From positions 248,001 to 312,000 of the forward strand of contig NZ_CP124543.1 in NCBI RefSeq assembly GCF_029953635.1: a DNA stretch of 64,000 bases, in the 5' to 3' direction. The stretch is from Halotia branconii CENA392 (GTDB lineage Bacteria; Cyanobacteriota; Cyanobacteriia; Cyanobacteriales; Nostocaceae). Below are positions 8,544 to 18,276 of the stretch, piece by piece. A model generated the notes under the pieces. That model had not been told where the DNA came from, did not search any database, and worked only from the letters and a program-made list of their open reading frames with translations. Made by a program: the position numbers and the translations under genes. Positions within the stretch are counted from its first letter, which is position 1, and each line of letters begins with the position of its first letter.

Positions 8544-11500
8544 TTAGAAAGAAGTAGTTAAGGTGACTCGTCCTTGTGAACCGTAAGCAACTTCACTGAT
8601 ATAAAGATTCGGGTCGTGAAGTTCAGCGATAATGTATGGTATTGACTGCTGGGGATCAAGAGTGGGACTTAAATCGATCGCGCGAGTAAATACTTGAGGC
8701 CATTCCCATCTCAGACTCTTAGTTAAACCAAATAAACCAGCGCCGATTGCTCCAAAGTTAACTTGATGCTCTAATCCAAAGGCTCCATCAAGATGAGCAA
8801 CTGTACAAAAACAACTACGTCCAGAATGTGCCGCCTCATTTAAGGATTGTTTGAGATGTTTTGCCATCAAAAACACATGCTTGACGATCGCCTTTTCTGC
8901 TTTGAGATAAGAAATTTTACTAGAGTGATTGATTGCAAAGATAGGATGTAAATGAATGAAAGCACCAATTTGACCGAAGTTAGTAGCGATCGCTAGCAGT
9001 TTTTGTTGAAGATGCTCTTCACTCAAATCTGCTAAACTGACGTGAGGCATACCTTTGGGTAAAGGCGATTGTTGAGGAATCAGTGATTGCGGGAAACTTA
9101 AAACTACTACTTTCCAGCCTTGTTCTGTCAGGGAATGAGCCAATTTAGAAGTGATGAGGGAACCATCATCGGTAATTAAGGCAATGTATCCTTCTGGGAA
9201 AATGAAATCTAAACTATCGGGTGGCGGCAGGTTTTTGAGTTTGACTGGAAAGCGTTGAATATCTGGATTTACCTGATCTAATTGTTTGTCAAGCTGAGAC
9301 TGAGAATTTTTTTTTTCATCCCCCGCTAACTGTCGGAGATATTCTACAATTTGACCAATAGTGCGGAGTTCTCCCAGTTCTTCGACGTTTGGCTTGGGTA
9401 AATCGGGGTACATCTCTTGCATCGCCCCTAAGATTTCTACCCGTTTGATGGAGTCAATCCCTAAATCTGCCTCCATATCCATGTCCAATTCCAACATTTC
9501 TACTGGGTAGCCTGTCTTATCACTGGTGATGGCTAACAAAGTTTGGCTAAAGTCTGGAAATTGAGAAGTGGGGGAAATAATTACTGTGTTATTTTCCGTT
9601 GGTATAGCGTCTTTGCTAGAAGAAATTTCTTGGGAGGAAGACTCTTCTAACAACTTCTCTTGGGTCTCTAATTCTTTGACAACTTCTGGAAGGGGAGTTT
9701 GTGAAGTTTGGAATTGCAAATACTCTACAACTTGACCGATAGTGCGGAGTTCTCCCAGTTCTTCGACATTCGATTGAGGAAAATCGGGGTACATATCTCG
9801 CAGCGCCCCTAAAATTTCCACCCGTTTGATGGAGTCAATCCCTAAATCTGCCTCCATATCCATGTCCATTTCCAGCATCTCTACTGGGTAGCCTGTCTTA
9901 TCACTAATGATGTTGAGTAGAGTTTGGCTGAGGGTGGCTACATCAATGATTATTGGTAGTGGTTCAACAAGAGGTAGTTCTGCTTGCTGCTGCTGTTCAG
10001 ATACAGGTTCTAACGTAGCAATCTTAATCTTACTTTGCTGCGGCGTAACCAGATCTAAAACTGATTTTGCTTGATGATGTACACCATTACCATTACTATA
10101 AGTTGGCTCAGATTTGGTCACAAATCCGTTACTCGTTACTGTCGCTGATGCAGTTGTGACGAGAACAGGTTTATCCTCTGGAATTTCTTGATAATTATCC
10201 AGTGGGATTAAACTGTGTTGAGTGCGATCGCCCGATAGCAGCTGATTATACTGTTGCTGGAGCAACTCGAAGAAGTCGTGAGTATAGTCATGCTGATAGT
10301 TGAGATATTGCTGATGAATGCGGAGAGTTTCAGCTTGATGATCGTGAAACCGCATAATATTCCGCTCGGAACTGGAGAGGGCAATTTGCTGTGTTTGCGC
10401 TTGTTGTTCCGTAAATTTATAATTGCCCCACAACAGATGCTGTTGCTGCATCAGTTGAAAGAAGATTTTGGTATATTCGGTTTGATGTTGCAACGATTGT
10501 TCGTGAATTTGCAAAATATCTCGTTGATGGCGATTAAACTCAATCAGGGTGTATTCTAAGCTATCTATAACTCTTTGGTTTAAGGGTAGTTCAGAATTTT
10601 GTAGTGGAGGCTTGACATTTTCGCCGTTATTAAAATTGACTGCTTTTTTCTTTATCGTTTCCGAAGGATATTCCCCAGCTGGCGCTGGATTTAATTTAAC
10701 TTGATGCCCATTTTGCAGTGCTTTGGTAAACGACTGTTTTGTTTTTTCTGACACATAGTTTGTGCTATCTAAACTGATATTCAAGACTTTATTAGTAGTC
10801 ACTTCTGGTATTTTTGGCTCAGGTTGATAGGGATCAATGTTTTGTAGAGGTAATCCAGCGACGCGTAACTGCACGATCGCTGTTCGCAAAGTGCGATCGC
10901 TATTCTGGGAACTATTAGTATTTAAAGCCACAGCTAAATGAGGGCGATCGCTAAGAATATCTTTAACCAAGTTAGTCAAAACGTTACGTGGCCCAAATTC
11001 AATAAAGCAATAACCGCCTTCAGCATAAATATTTTCAATCTCCTGTTTAAACAGCACTTGATTTCTCAGGTGTTCTTTGAGGATTTTTTGAATGACTTGC
11101 GGCTCACTAGGGTAGCACTTGCCTGTGATATTGGTATAAACAGAAATTTTTGGCTGTTTAAAAGTTACTTTTTCAATTGCTCTAGCAAAGGGTTGTTGGG
11201 CATGAGCAACAAGTGGTGTATGAAAGGCAGCTGAAACTGGTAGCAAAATGGTAGAAAATCCGAGATCTCTTAGAGCATCTTGTACTTTGACAGTTTCAGC
11301 TTTCGTCCCTGCCAACACTATCTGATAATGAGAATTAAAGTTAGCAACAGTAACTAACGGGAAATCTTTGATCAGTTCTACAACCTGATTCACATCTCCT
11401 CTCACCGCCAGCATCGCTCCAGCATCAAACTGAGGATCTTGGGGTGCAGCCATAGCTTGACCCCTAGCTTTGACTAAGAAAAAATAATCTTCCTCACTCA

Positions 11501-13811
11501 AAACCCCCGCAGCCCACAGAGCCGTCAATTCCCCAAAGCTATGCCCAGCGACAAAATCAGGTTTAAATCCCGCTTTTTGTAATATTTTGTACAAACCAGC
11601 ACTAAAAACCGCGATCGCTGGCTGGGCATATTCTGTCTGTTGCAATGTTTCTAACTGAGTAGCCTTTTCCTCTGGAGAGAACACAGGATTAGGAAACACA
11701 ACTTCTGAAACGGGTTGCAAATTATCTTGACGCAGCAGCCTATCCATCTGGCTATAAGTGTGCCGCAAGTCAGGAAAATTAATCACCAATTCCCGACCCA
11801 TTTCTAGGTATTGTGAACCTTGCCCAGAAAATAGTGCTACTACCTTCCCTGCTGTATTTATCCCAGTTTGACGGTAATAAATTCCTTGGGGATGCTCCCA
11901 GGATTCTGCTTGCAGTTTATTCGTCAGGCAGTCGATGCAGATTTGTAACAAATCGCCAGCCTGGGCGAGAGAATCAGCCACAAACCCAACTCTGGCATTT
12001 GTGAGGGGAATTTCTAAAGATTTAGACGCTGAAATGAGTTCTGCATAATCACGCTCTTTAGTCTCAGATTGCAATTGACGCTGGATATCTTGACAACGCA
12101 ATAACAATTCTTGAGGTGTGGACGCAAATAAAAGTATCGACTGAGGACTGTTATGTAAACGATGAGGAAGTCGATATTCACCTTGATATTCTTCTAAAAC
12201 AACGTGATAATTTGTGCCACCAAAGCCAAAAGAACTGACCCCTGCACGTCTTGGCTGGTCATTGCTACTAATCCAAGGTCTTGTTTCTGTATTTAAATAA
12301 AACGGAGAACTATCAATGTTGAGTTTCGGATGTGGTTTGGTGATGTTAATTGTCGGTGGCAAAACTTTGTGGTGCAAAGCCAAAGCAGTTTTAATTAAAC
12401 TTGCTGCACCCGCAGCCGCTTTTGTATGCCCAATTTGCGACTTGACACTTCCCAGGGCAATATATTGTTTTTGAGGATTGTCTTCACTAAAAACTTCTTT
12501 AATAGAGGCAAATTCGGTTGGATCTCCAACCATCGTGCCTGTGCCGTGTGCTTCAATTAAACCAACACTTGCAGGGGAAATGCCAGCATCTTCATAAGCA
12601 CGACGCAAAGCTAAGACTTGACCTTCTGGACGTGGGGCATAGATACTTTTATAGCGACCATCGCCAGAAGTACCAATACCTTTAATGATTGCATAGATGC
12701 GATCGCTATCTCGTTGAGCATCTTCAAGACGCTTTAGTACCAACATCCCTACACCTTCACCCAACATCATCCCATCAGAATCAACATCAAATGGTTTGAC
12801 ATTTTCACCTTGAGAAACAGCAGGAGTTTTGCTGAAGCACATATAGGCAAAAATTGAGTTGTCGGTATCAACTCCGCCAGTCAACATCATATCGGCACGA
12901 TGTTCAATTAGTTCACTAATTGCCATTTTCAAAGCACTTAACGAACTAGCACAGGCAGCATCTACTGTACAGTTAGTTCCTCCTAAATCTAGGCGGTTAG
13001 CAATTCGACCAGCGACAACATTAGCCAGCATTCCCGGAAAAGCATTTTCTTCCCACTGCACATAAGCACTTTTGATTTTCTCAACAATTTTTTGCGTATC
13101 TTCATCAGATAAACCGCTACTTTTGAGGGCTTTTTCCCAAACTGGATACTGCAATCTTGCACCCAATGGTACACCCAATTGTCTGCCTGCTGCCACACCT
13201 AAAATTACACCAGTGCGTTGGCGCAGCTGATTGTAAATATCACGATTAAGTTGCCGATCTTCACTATAGCCTGCATCTTCTATCGCTGCTTTGGCAACAA
13301 CTAAACCCAGCAATTGTGAAACATCCGTGACTTCTAAAATATTAGGCGGTAGCCCAAATTCCATTGGGTTGAAATCAATTTCTGGGATGAATCCGCCTCG
13401 TTTGCAGTAGGTTTTATCAGGTGTTCTAGGATTAGCATCGTAGTAATCTTCGACGTTCCAACGTGAAGGAGGAACATCAGTAATACAATCAGTTTTGTGA
13501 ATAATATTTTCCCAAAATTCTTGTAAATTTTGGGATTGGGGAAATATAGCAGCCATGCCAATAATGGCTATAGGATTGTTTTGCAGTTGTGTATTGATTT
13601 TGCTAGTTAGCGGTGTGTTTTCAACCATAGTTTTTTTCACTCGTATGAGCTGGAGCAGAGCCTTTTCACAATTGCTTACTTCATCTTGCAACTGTGTCAA
13701 GACAGCTTCAATTTTAGAAGCAGCCATGACTTCATCTTCACTATTTTGCTTGTGAAATATAAATGTATTGAAAAGTTTAGTTCCTTGATCAATTAGGAAA
13801 CTTGGGATCAA
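8544..13811 (-). CDS. hglE: Heterocyst-glycolipid/PUFA-type polyketide synthase: KS-AT-ACP-ACP-(half KR)
   Basis: 1755 residues, the first gene of the operon. Domains in order: a short helical N-terminus (1-75); KS from NPIAIIGMAAIFP with Cys287 (VDAACASS), EAHGTGTMVGDP and KSQIGHTKAAAG; AT with LFSGQGSQYLEMG and Ser758 in GHSFGE; a Gln-rich helical linker (~1090-1220) holding two copies of a 33-residue unit; two ACPs with Ser1327 and Ser1454, each in MEADLGIDSIKRVEILGA; and a C-terminal region (~1520-1755) that looks like the structural, non-catalytic subdomain of a KR. The KR catalytic half starts the next gene. This is the architecture of HglE and, with fewer ACPs, of PfaA. The product is expected to be a long-chain (poly)hydroxy or partly reduced fatty chain. 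Met29 is an alternative start. Whether this is the true heterocyst hglE or a paralogue cannot be told from the window. Confidence 0.88.
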   Translation of the reverse strand: MIPSFLIDQGTKLFNTFIFHKQNSEDEVMAASKIEAVLTQLQDEVSNCEKALLQLIRVKKTMVENTPLTSKINTQLQNNPIAIIGMAAIFPQSQNLQEFWENIIHKTDCITDVPPSRWNVEDYYDANPRTPDKTYCKRGGFIPEIDFNPMEFGLPPNILEVTDVSQLLGLVVAKAAIEDAGYSEDRQLNRDIYNQLRQRTGVILGVAAGRQLGVPLGARLQYPVWEKALKSSGLSDEDTQKIVEKIKSAYVQWEENAFPGMLANVVAGRIANRLDLGGTNCTVDAACASSLSALKMAISELIEHRADMMLTGGVDTDNSIFAYMCFSKTPAVSQGENVKPFDVDSDGMMLGEGVGMLVLKRLEDAQRDSDRIYAIIKGIGTSGDGRYKSIYAPRPEGQVLALRRAYEDAGISPASVGLIEAHGTGTMVGDPTEFASIKEVFSEDNPQKQYIALGSVKSQIGHTKAAAGAASLIKTALALHHKVLPPTINITKPHPKLNIDSSPFYLNTETRPWISSNDQPRRAGVSSFGFGGTNYHVVLEEYQGEYRLPHRLHNSPQSILLFASTPQELLLRCQDIQRQLQSETKERDYAELISASKSLEIPLTNARVGFVADSLAQAGDLLQICIDCLTNKLQAESWEHPQGIYYRQTGINTAGKVVALFSGQGSQYLEMGRELVINFPDLRHTYSQMDRLLRQDNLQPVSEVVFPNPVFSPEEKATQLETLQQTEYAQPAIAVFSAGLYKILQKAGFKPDFVAGHSFGELTALWAAGVLSEEDYFFLVKARGQAMAAPQDPQFDAGAMLAVRGDVNQVVELIKDFPLVTVANFNSHYQIVLAGTKAETVKVQDALRDLGFSTILLPVSAAFHTPLVAHAQQPFARAIEKVTFKQPKISVYTNITGKCYPSEPQVIQKILKEHLRNQVLFKQEIENIYAEGGYCFIEFGPRNVLTNLVKDILSDRPHLAVALNTNSSQNSDRTLRTAIVQLRVAGLPLQNIDPYQPEPKIPEVTTNKVLNISLDSTNYVSEKTKQSFTKALQNGHQVKLNPAPAGEYPSETIKKKAVNFNNGENVKPPLQNSELPLNQRVIDSLEYTLIEFNRHQRDILQIHEQSLQHQTEYTKIFFQLMQQQHLLWGNYKFTEQQAQTQQIALSSSERNIMRFHDHQAETLRIHQQYLNYQHDYTHDFFELLQQQYNQLLSGDRTQHSLIPLDNYQEIPEDKPVLVTTASATVTSNGFVTKSEPTYSNGNGVHHQAKSVLDLVTPQQSKIKIATLEPVSEQQQQAELPLVEPLPIIIDVATLSQTLLNIISDKTGYPVEMLEMDMDMEADLGIDSIKRVEILGALRDMYPDFPQSNVEELGELRTIGQVVEYLQFQTSQTPLPEVVKELETQEKLLEESSSQEISSSKDAIPTENNTVIISPTSQFPDFSQTLLAITSDKTGYPVEMLELDMDMEADLGIDSIKRVEILGAMQEMYPDLPKPNVEELGELRTIGQIVEYLRQLAGDEKKNSQSQLDKQLDQVNPDIQRFPVKLKNLPPPDSLDFIFPEGYIALITDDGSLITSKLAHSLTEQGWKVVVLSFPQSLIPQQSPLPKGMPHVSLADLSEEHLQQKLLAIATNFGQIGAFIHLHPIFAINHSSKISYLKAEKAIVKHVFLMAKHLKQSLNEAAHSGRSCFCTVAHLDGAFGLEHQVNFGAIGAGLFGLTKSLRWEWPQVFTRAIDLSPTLDPQQSIPYIIAELHDPNLYISEVAYGSQGRVTLTTSF

Positions 13812-14081
13812 CCTTTAGAGAAAATACTTCTTTCAACACAAAACTTGTTGAGCAGATTTAACTGCGATAGTTTTATGTAGAAAACTTATCCAACTCCGTA
13901 TTATCCTATCCAATTGCCGTTGCGCTTATATTAGACTAGTTGCTTCTCTATTGCAACTCACATGCAACTCAAATGCTAACTAGATGGATCTGATGAGATA
14001 CAAATTGATCGAGCAAGGTCTTAGAGATAATTGCAGTGCTGATTTAACGATTATCATTGAGTACATAAGTCAAAACTTACA

Positions 14082-14414
14082 TCACGAACTAATGCAGGAT
14101 TTGGTTGTTGAATCAGAATCATCATCTGTGTTCTTATTCACCATCTGAGATTGAGCAGCAGCTAATAGCTTCTGTTCAAGTTCATTAATACCAATTCCCA
14201 TCTGCAAAGCTGTTTTATTTTTCCATTCTTCTAGCTCAAACTCATGTTGGTTGAGCCATTCATGCACCGCCAAGCGAGCCATCTCAGCTTTACGACGAGT
14301 CTGACGAGCTGCATGAAAAATTAACCTTTGGTTATCAAAGTTTGGCAGTGAGAGCATGAATCGCTTTAGTTTCATTTTCATTGGAGTCTTTGGTGGGCAA
14401 TATCGATCACTCAC
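14082..14414 (-). CDS. Hypothetical basic/helical small protein upstream of the polyketide synthase operon
   Basis: 110 residues that I do not recognise. The N-terminal half is rich in Lys and Arg (KMKLKRF, ARQTRRKAEMAR), the middle is predicted helical (AVHEWLNQHEFELEEWKN), and the C-terminus is acidic and Ser/Thr-rich. Composition and codon use look like a real cyanobacterial gene rather than a shadow, since no gene overlaps it. It reads in the same direction as the synthase operon, 270 bp upstream of it, and may have its own transcript. Function unknown. Confidence 0.5.
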   Translation of the reverse strand: MSDRYCPPKTPMKMKLKRFMLSLPNFDNQRLIFHAARQTRRKAEMARLAVHEWLNQHEFELEEWKNKTALQMGIGINELEQKLLAAAQSQMVNKNTDDDSDSTTKSCISS

Positions 14415-15156
14415 ATATCTACTAGAACTCTTGTCTATTAATATCTCATATCACAAAAATGCATTACCAAAGTTGCATAACAATTGCATCTCTTCAGTAG
14501 ATTGAGCAGTTTATATTGTAGATTTTTTGCGCCAACTTGCCGTTATATTATGACTTTCAACTAACGCGTCCTTTTATACTAAATCGACATTATCATCTAT
14601 CAAAAAGTTGATTGTTTCGAGACAAAACTCTACCTCTATCTATTAGTTGATTTCTTTGAGTAATTTTGTTATCAAAAACTAGCTCCAATGAAAATGTAAT
14701 TTTAACCACTAGTAACTATTCCTCAAGAATGAAAAAACTCCGATAATCAATTAACAATGTGTCAGGTATCCCACAAAACAAAGTGTTCAGATTAAGATGA
14801 TAAATAACATTCAGGATAAAACACTATGCAATACTTGTCAATTGTTGTAATTCTCACCATAGTTTCTATTGATTATGTTGCTAACTATTTATAATTAAAT
14901 CTGTTGCATGTGGGTTGCAATTGAGTATCAATCAGTTTATCGTGTGTGATTAAATCATGTAACTCCATACTATTGGTTAATAGAAGTATAAAGATACAAA
15001 GGTAGGAAGAATATAAATTTAAATTTATCTGATTATCTCAATGCTTTACACACTATTAACCGTATAGTATGACAATGCAATTTAATGTCATTATACCGTA
15101 CTGCATGAAGCTTTCTAGATAATTTGACTGACATGAATTTATAAGGGCTTGCTGGC
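14415..15156. other. AT-rich intergenic region between the synthase side and the devBCA side
   Basis: 742 bases with no convincing gene. It is rich in A/T with several promoter-like TATAAT-type stretches, as expected for a divergent regulatory region. The only clear structure is an inverted repeat at 15062-15096, listed separately. I looked by eye for GTA-N8-TAC (NtcA) sites and found none that I would report. Confidence 0.5.
15062..15096. promoter_or_regulatory. Inverted repeat upstream of the possible DNA-binding gene
   Basis: GTATAGTATGACA (15062-15074) faces TGTCATTATAC (15086-15096), an inverted repeat with a 2-nt deletion in one arm and an 11-nt spacer. It ends 60 bp before the start of the gene at 15157. 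It could be an operator, perhaps for autoregulation, or a 5' leader hairpin. There is no independent support. Confidence 0.35.
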
Positions 15157-15480
15157 ATGAGATTATCTGAGCTAGATCCACTTATACCGATAATTAAATT
15201 AAGAGAAGAACTTCTTAAGTTACCCAAAGGCTACTCATTTTATGAAGAAGAACTGGTAGATTTTTTATCCCGACGTAGATGGACTGAGAGCGATCGCCGC
15301 ATTGACAGAACAACTTTTTGGCGCTGGAGAAATGACAACGGCATTCAACATCAAAAAGTATTTAGCCGATTGGATGTTTTGAAACTATGCCAAATTTGTG
15401 ACCATTACCGGATAGATGGAACTCGTAGTGAATACTTAGCGATCATGAAAAAGAAACATGAGGTAGTGCTAAACAAGTAA
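15157..15480 (+). CDS. Small possible DNA-binding protein next to devBCA
   Basis: 107 residues starting with MRLSELDPLIPIIK. It contains a segment resembling a helix-turn-helix or MerR-like head (FYEEELVDFLSRRRW ... RIDRTTFWRWRNDNGI) and a second helical segment (FSRLDVLKLCQICDHY). The Trp- and Arg-rich core RTTFWRWRND suggests nucleic-acid contact. I cannot name a family with certainty. It lies 260 bp before devB on the same strand, downstream of an inverted repeat, so a regulator of the exporter or of the divergent synthase operon is a reasonable guess, no more. Confidence 0.55.
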   Translation: MRLSELDPLIPIIKLREELLKLPKGYSFYEEELVDFLSRRRWTESDRRIDRTTFWRWRNDNGIQHQKVFSRLDVLKLCQICDHYRIDGTRSEYLAIMKKKHEVVLNK

Positions 15481-15743
15481 AGATAAATATTACTACTGAA
15501 TGCATCAAGTACTCAAAGCTGATGCTATTAACGGATTGATGGATACTTTTTTGATAATTCCATCATCCGAACTTTTTCTTTAGCAACAATTTAGACCTGA
15601 CATCATCAAATAATTATCTTCTTTCTGTCCTCAAAATCTACGTTTATTCTGCGTTTCAATCTAATAGACGTAAAAAAAAGTCCGTAAATGCTCTAAAGCT
15701 TTGGCAGAGCAGCTTGTCGCCAGACATCACTAATTTGGAAAAT

Positions 15744-16943
15744 ATGATTATGGTATACAAACAAAAGCCGTCATTCACAAAACCTCTGAGTTGGTGGTTG
15801 ATAATTTTGGCAACTGCGATGGCTGTGGTTACAGGCGCAGTTTCTTTCTACAGCCTTTCACAATTTTGGTCGTCCTCTAAAGTACAAGCTCCAACTCCAC
15901 CAAGTAGTTCTTCGGCGATGACAGCTGTTGCTGCTTTAGGACGTTTAGAGCCTCAAGGAGAAGTTATTCGTCTGTCTGCTCCAGATTCTCAAGGAGGTGT
16001 GCGGGTTGCAAAACTCCTGGTAAACAAAGGAGACAAAGTACGTCAGGGACAATTAATCGCAATTCTTGACAGTTACTATCCCCGTCTTGCAGCTTTAGAA
16101 AAAGCTCAAAAACAAGTTTTAGTTGCTCAAGCGAGTCTTAACCAAGTAAAAGCAGGGGCTAAACTCGGAGATATCTCTGCACAACAAGCAACGATCGCCC
16201 GCCTAGAAGCTGAATTACGCGGAGAAGTTTCTGCACAACAAGCTACGATCGCTCGCCTAGAGGCAGAATTACGGAATGCTGAAAGCGAAAATCAGCGATA
16301 TCAGCAATTGTTCAAAGAAGGTGCGATTTCAGCTTCAGATTCAGATGCTAAGGGTTTACGAGTCGAGACTGTGCAGCAACAACTTAACGAAGCTAAAGCT
16401 GCCCTCAACCGGACTGTAGAAACTCTCGAAAAACAATTAACTGAAGCTAAAGCCAAGCTCAAGAGTATTGCAGAAATCCGTCCTACCGATGTGCAAGCAG
16501 CACAAACCGATGTTGCAAGTGCGATCGCATCGGTAAAACAAGCGAAAGCAGACTTAGATTTGAGTATTGTGCGATCGCCTATCAATGGCCAAGTCTTAAA
16601 AATTCACGCTTGGCCTGGAGAAATCATCGGCAGTATGGGCATAGCTGATTTAGGTCGTACCCAACAGATGTATGTAGTAGCAGAAATCTATGAAACAGAC
16701 ATCAATAAAGTGCGTCTGGGTCAATCAGCTATTATTACTAGCGATGCTTTTCCTGAGAAATTGCGAGGAACAGTCACAGATATAGGTTTACAAGTTGGTA
16801 GACAAAATATCTTTAGTAATAATCCAGGTGCAGACACAGATAACAAAGTAGTTGATGTCAAAATTCGGATTGAAAACTTAGCAGAAAATCAACAAGTTGT
16901 TGCTCTTACAGATTTACAGGTACAGGTATTAATTGAGATATGA
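15744..16943 (+). CDS. devB: DevB-type membrane fusion (periplasmic adaptor) protein
   Basis: HlyD-family adaptor of a DevBCA exporter, which carries heterocyst glycolipids or related lipids across the envelope with a TolC partner. A single N-terminal membrane helix (WWLIILATAMAVVTGAVSF) is followed by a biotinyl-lipoyl half (GRLEPQGEVIRLSAP, VNKGDKVRQGQ), a coiled coil of ~150 residues, the second lipoyl half (VRSPINGQVLKI) and a beta-barrel end. I chose the ATG at 15744, preceded by GGA; an in-frame TTG at 15714 would add 10 residues. The coiled coil holds an 18-residue tandem duplication (SAQQATIARLEAELR twice), which should lengthen the hairpin by about two and a half turns per helix if both strands are matched. 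First gene of a three-gene operon. Confidence 0.9.
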   Translation: MIMVYKQKPSFTKPLSWWLIILATAMAVVTGAVSFYSLSQFWSSSKVQAPTPPSSSSAMTAVAALGRLEPQGEVIRLSAPDSQGGVRVAKLLVNKGDKVRQGQLIAILDSYYPRLAALEKAQKQVLVAQASLNQVKAGAKLGDISAQQATIARLEAELRGEVSAQQATIARLEAELRNAESENQRYQQLFKEGAISASDSDAKGLRVETVQQQLNEAKAALNRTVETLEKQLTEAKAKLKSIAEIRPTDVQAAQTDVASAIASVKQAKADLDLSIVRSPINGQVLKIHAWPGEIIGSMGIADLGRTQQMYVVAEIYETDINKVRLGQSAIITSDAFPEKLRGTVTDIGLQVGRQNIFSNNPGADTDNKVVDVKIRIENLAENQQVVALTDLQVQVLIEI

Positions 16944-17041
16944 CACAGGACTAAGAATAGGGGATTGGGAACAAACCAGTCTCTTGTAAATGGCAATTCA
17001 ACTATTTTGACGTAGCAGTTCTAAATTACATAAGACACATA

Positions 17042-17062
17042 ACCCCTAGCCCCTAGCCCCTC
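17042..17062. repeat. Short tandem repeat of CCCCTAG units in the devB-devC spacer
   Basis: Three near-perfect CCCCTAG heptamers lie just before devC. They are of the short tandemly repeated type common in Nostoc genomes. A related GGGGCTAG-rich stretch is at about 25.80 kb. Confidence 0.7.
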
Positions 17063-17080
17063 TCACTCAAGGTTGATCAA

Positions 17081-18253
17081 ATGGCTTTCAATATACCTCT
17101 AGCTTGGCTACAACTAGCTAAACAAAAAGTTCGCTTTCTTGTCGCTTTAGCTGGAATTGCTTTTGTTGCAGTTTTGATGTTTATGCAAATTGGTTTCCAA
17201 GATGCTCTTTATGCCAGTGCGACACAATTACATAAAAATCTTCATGGAGATTTATTTATCATCAGCGCCCAATATAAATCTTTGACATCCAATCAAAGTT
17301 TTCCGCGCTGGCGTTTATATCAAGCGTTAGGTTTCGATGGTGTGAAATCGGTTAGCCCTTTATATATGCAATTTGCCAAGCTGAAAAATCCTATTAATGG
17401 TTTAAAATTTCCTATGTATGTGCTTGGTTTTGATCCAGTTGAATCGATTTTTACATTACCAGATGTTGAGAAAAACTTCAAATTACTCCAAATACCTAAC
17501 ATAGTTTTATTTGATCGGGCAGCTCGTCCGGAGTTTGGCCCTATTGCCCAAAATTTTGAGCAAGGCAAAAATGTACAAATTGAAATATTCACTTATACAG
17601 CATTAATTGGTTACAAAGTGAAAGTAGGGGGTTTATTTAGTTTAGGGCCTTCCTTTGGAGTTGATGGAAATTTAATCGTTAGTACTTCAACTTTCTTGAG
17701 AATATTTCAAGACCGTTCGGCACAAAATATAGATATAGGCATAATTGATCTCAAACCTAATACCGACCCTCAAAAAGTATTAGCAAGTTTATCAGCCTAT
17801 TTACCACAAGATGTTAGAGTTGTTAACCGCGAAGATTTTATTAAGTTTGAAAAAAAATATTGGGCTCTTAGAACACCTATTGGATTTGTATTTAACTTGA
17901 TGGTGTTAATGGGGTTTGTTGTTGGTGTAATTGTTGTATATCAAATTCTTTATAGCAATATTTCTAATCACTTAGCTGAATATGCAACCTTAAAAGCAAT
18001 GGGATTTAAAAATAAATATCTGTTAAGTGTAGTTTTTCAACAGGCTTTAATTTTAGCAACTTTAGGATACATTCCAGGTTTGGCTATATCTATGGCTCTG
18101 TACGACGTGGCCAAAAATGCTACTAAATTACCAGTAACTATGAGTATTGATAAGGCAGTTTTAGTATTAGTTTCGGCAATTATAATGTGTTTAGTTTCTG
18201 GATTTTTCTCTACAAATAAACTACGGCATGTAGATCCAGCCGATATTTTTTAA
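17081..18253 (+). CDS. devC: DevC-type ABC exporter permease
   Basis: 390 residues with the MacB/FtsX-like layout: an N-terminal membrane helix (FLVALAGIAFVAVLMFMQIGF), a long periplasmic domain (~45-270), and three C-terminal helices (FVFNLMVLMGFVVGVIVVYQI, the segment around SVVFQQALILATLGYIPGL, and VLVLVSAIIMCLVSGFF). The start MAFNIPLAWLQLAKQKVRF matches the DevC family. It forms the inner-membrane channel with DevA and binds DevB. The gap to devB is 137 bp and holds a tandem repeat; the gap to devA is 23 bp. Confidence 0.92.
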   Translation: MAFNIPLAWLQLAKQKVRFLVALAGIAFVAVLMFMQIGFQDALYASATQLHKNLHGDLFIISAQYKSLTSNQSFPRWRLYQALGFDGVKSVSPLYMQFAKLKNPINGLKFPMYVLGFDPVESIFTLPDVEKNFKLLQIPNIVLFDRAARPEFGPIAQNFEQGKNVQIEIFTYTALIGYKVKVGGLFSLGPSFGVDGNLIVSTSTFLRIFQDRSAQNIDIGIIDLKPNTDPQKVLASLSAYLPQDVRVVNREDFIKFEKKYWALRTPIGFVFNLMVLMGFVVGVIVVYQILYSNISNHLAEYATLKAMGFKNKYLLSVVFQQALILATLGYIPGLAISMALYDVAKNATKLPVTMSIDKAVLVLVSAIIMCLVSGFFSTNKLRHVDPADIF

Positions 18254-18276
18254 ATAAACAAAAATGCTTTTTAAAT

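Noticed and set aside
14415..15743. NtcA sites (GTA-N8-TAC) upstream of devB
   Set aside because: The candidates had the wrong spacing between GTA and TAC.
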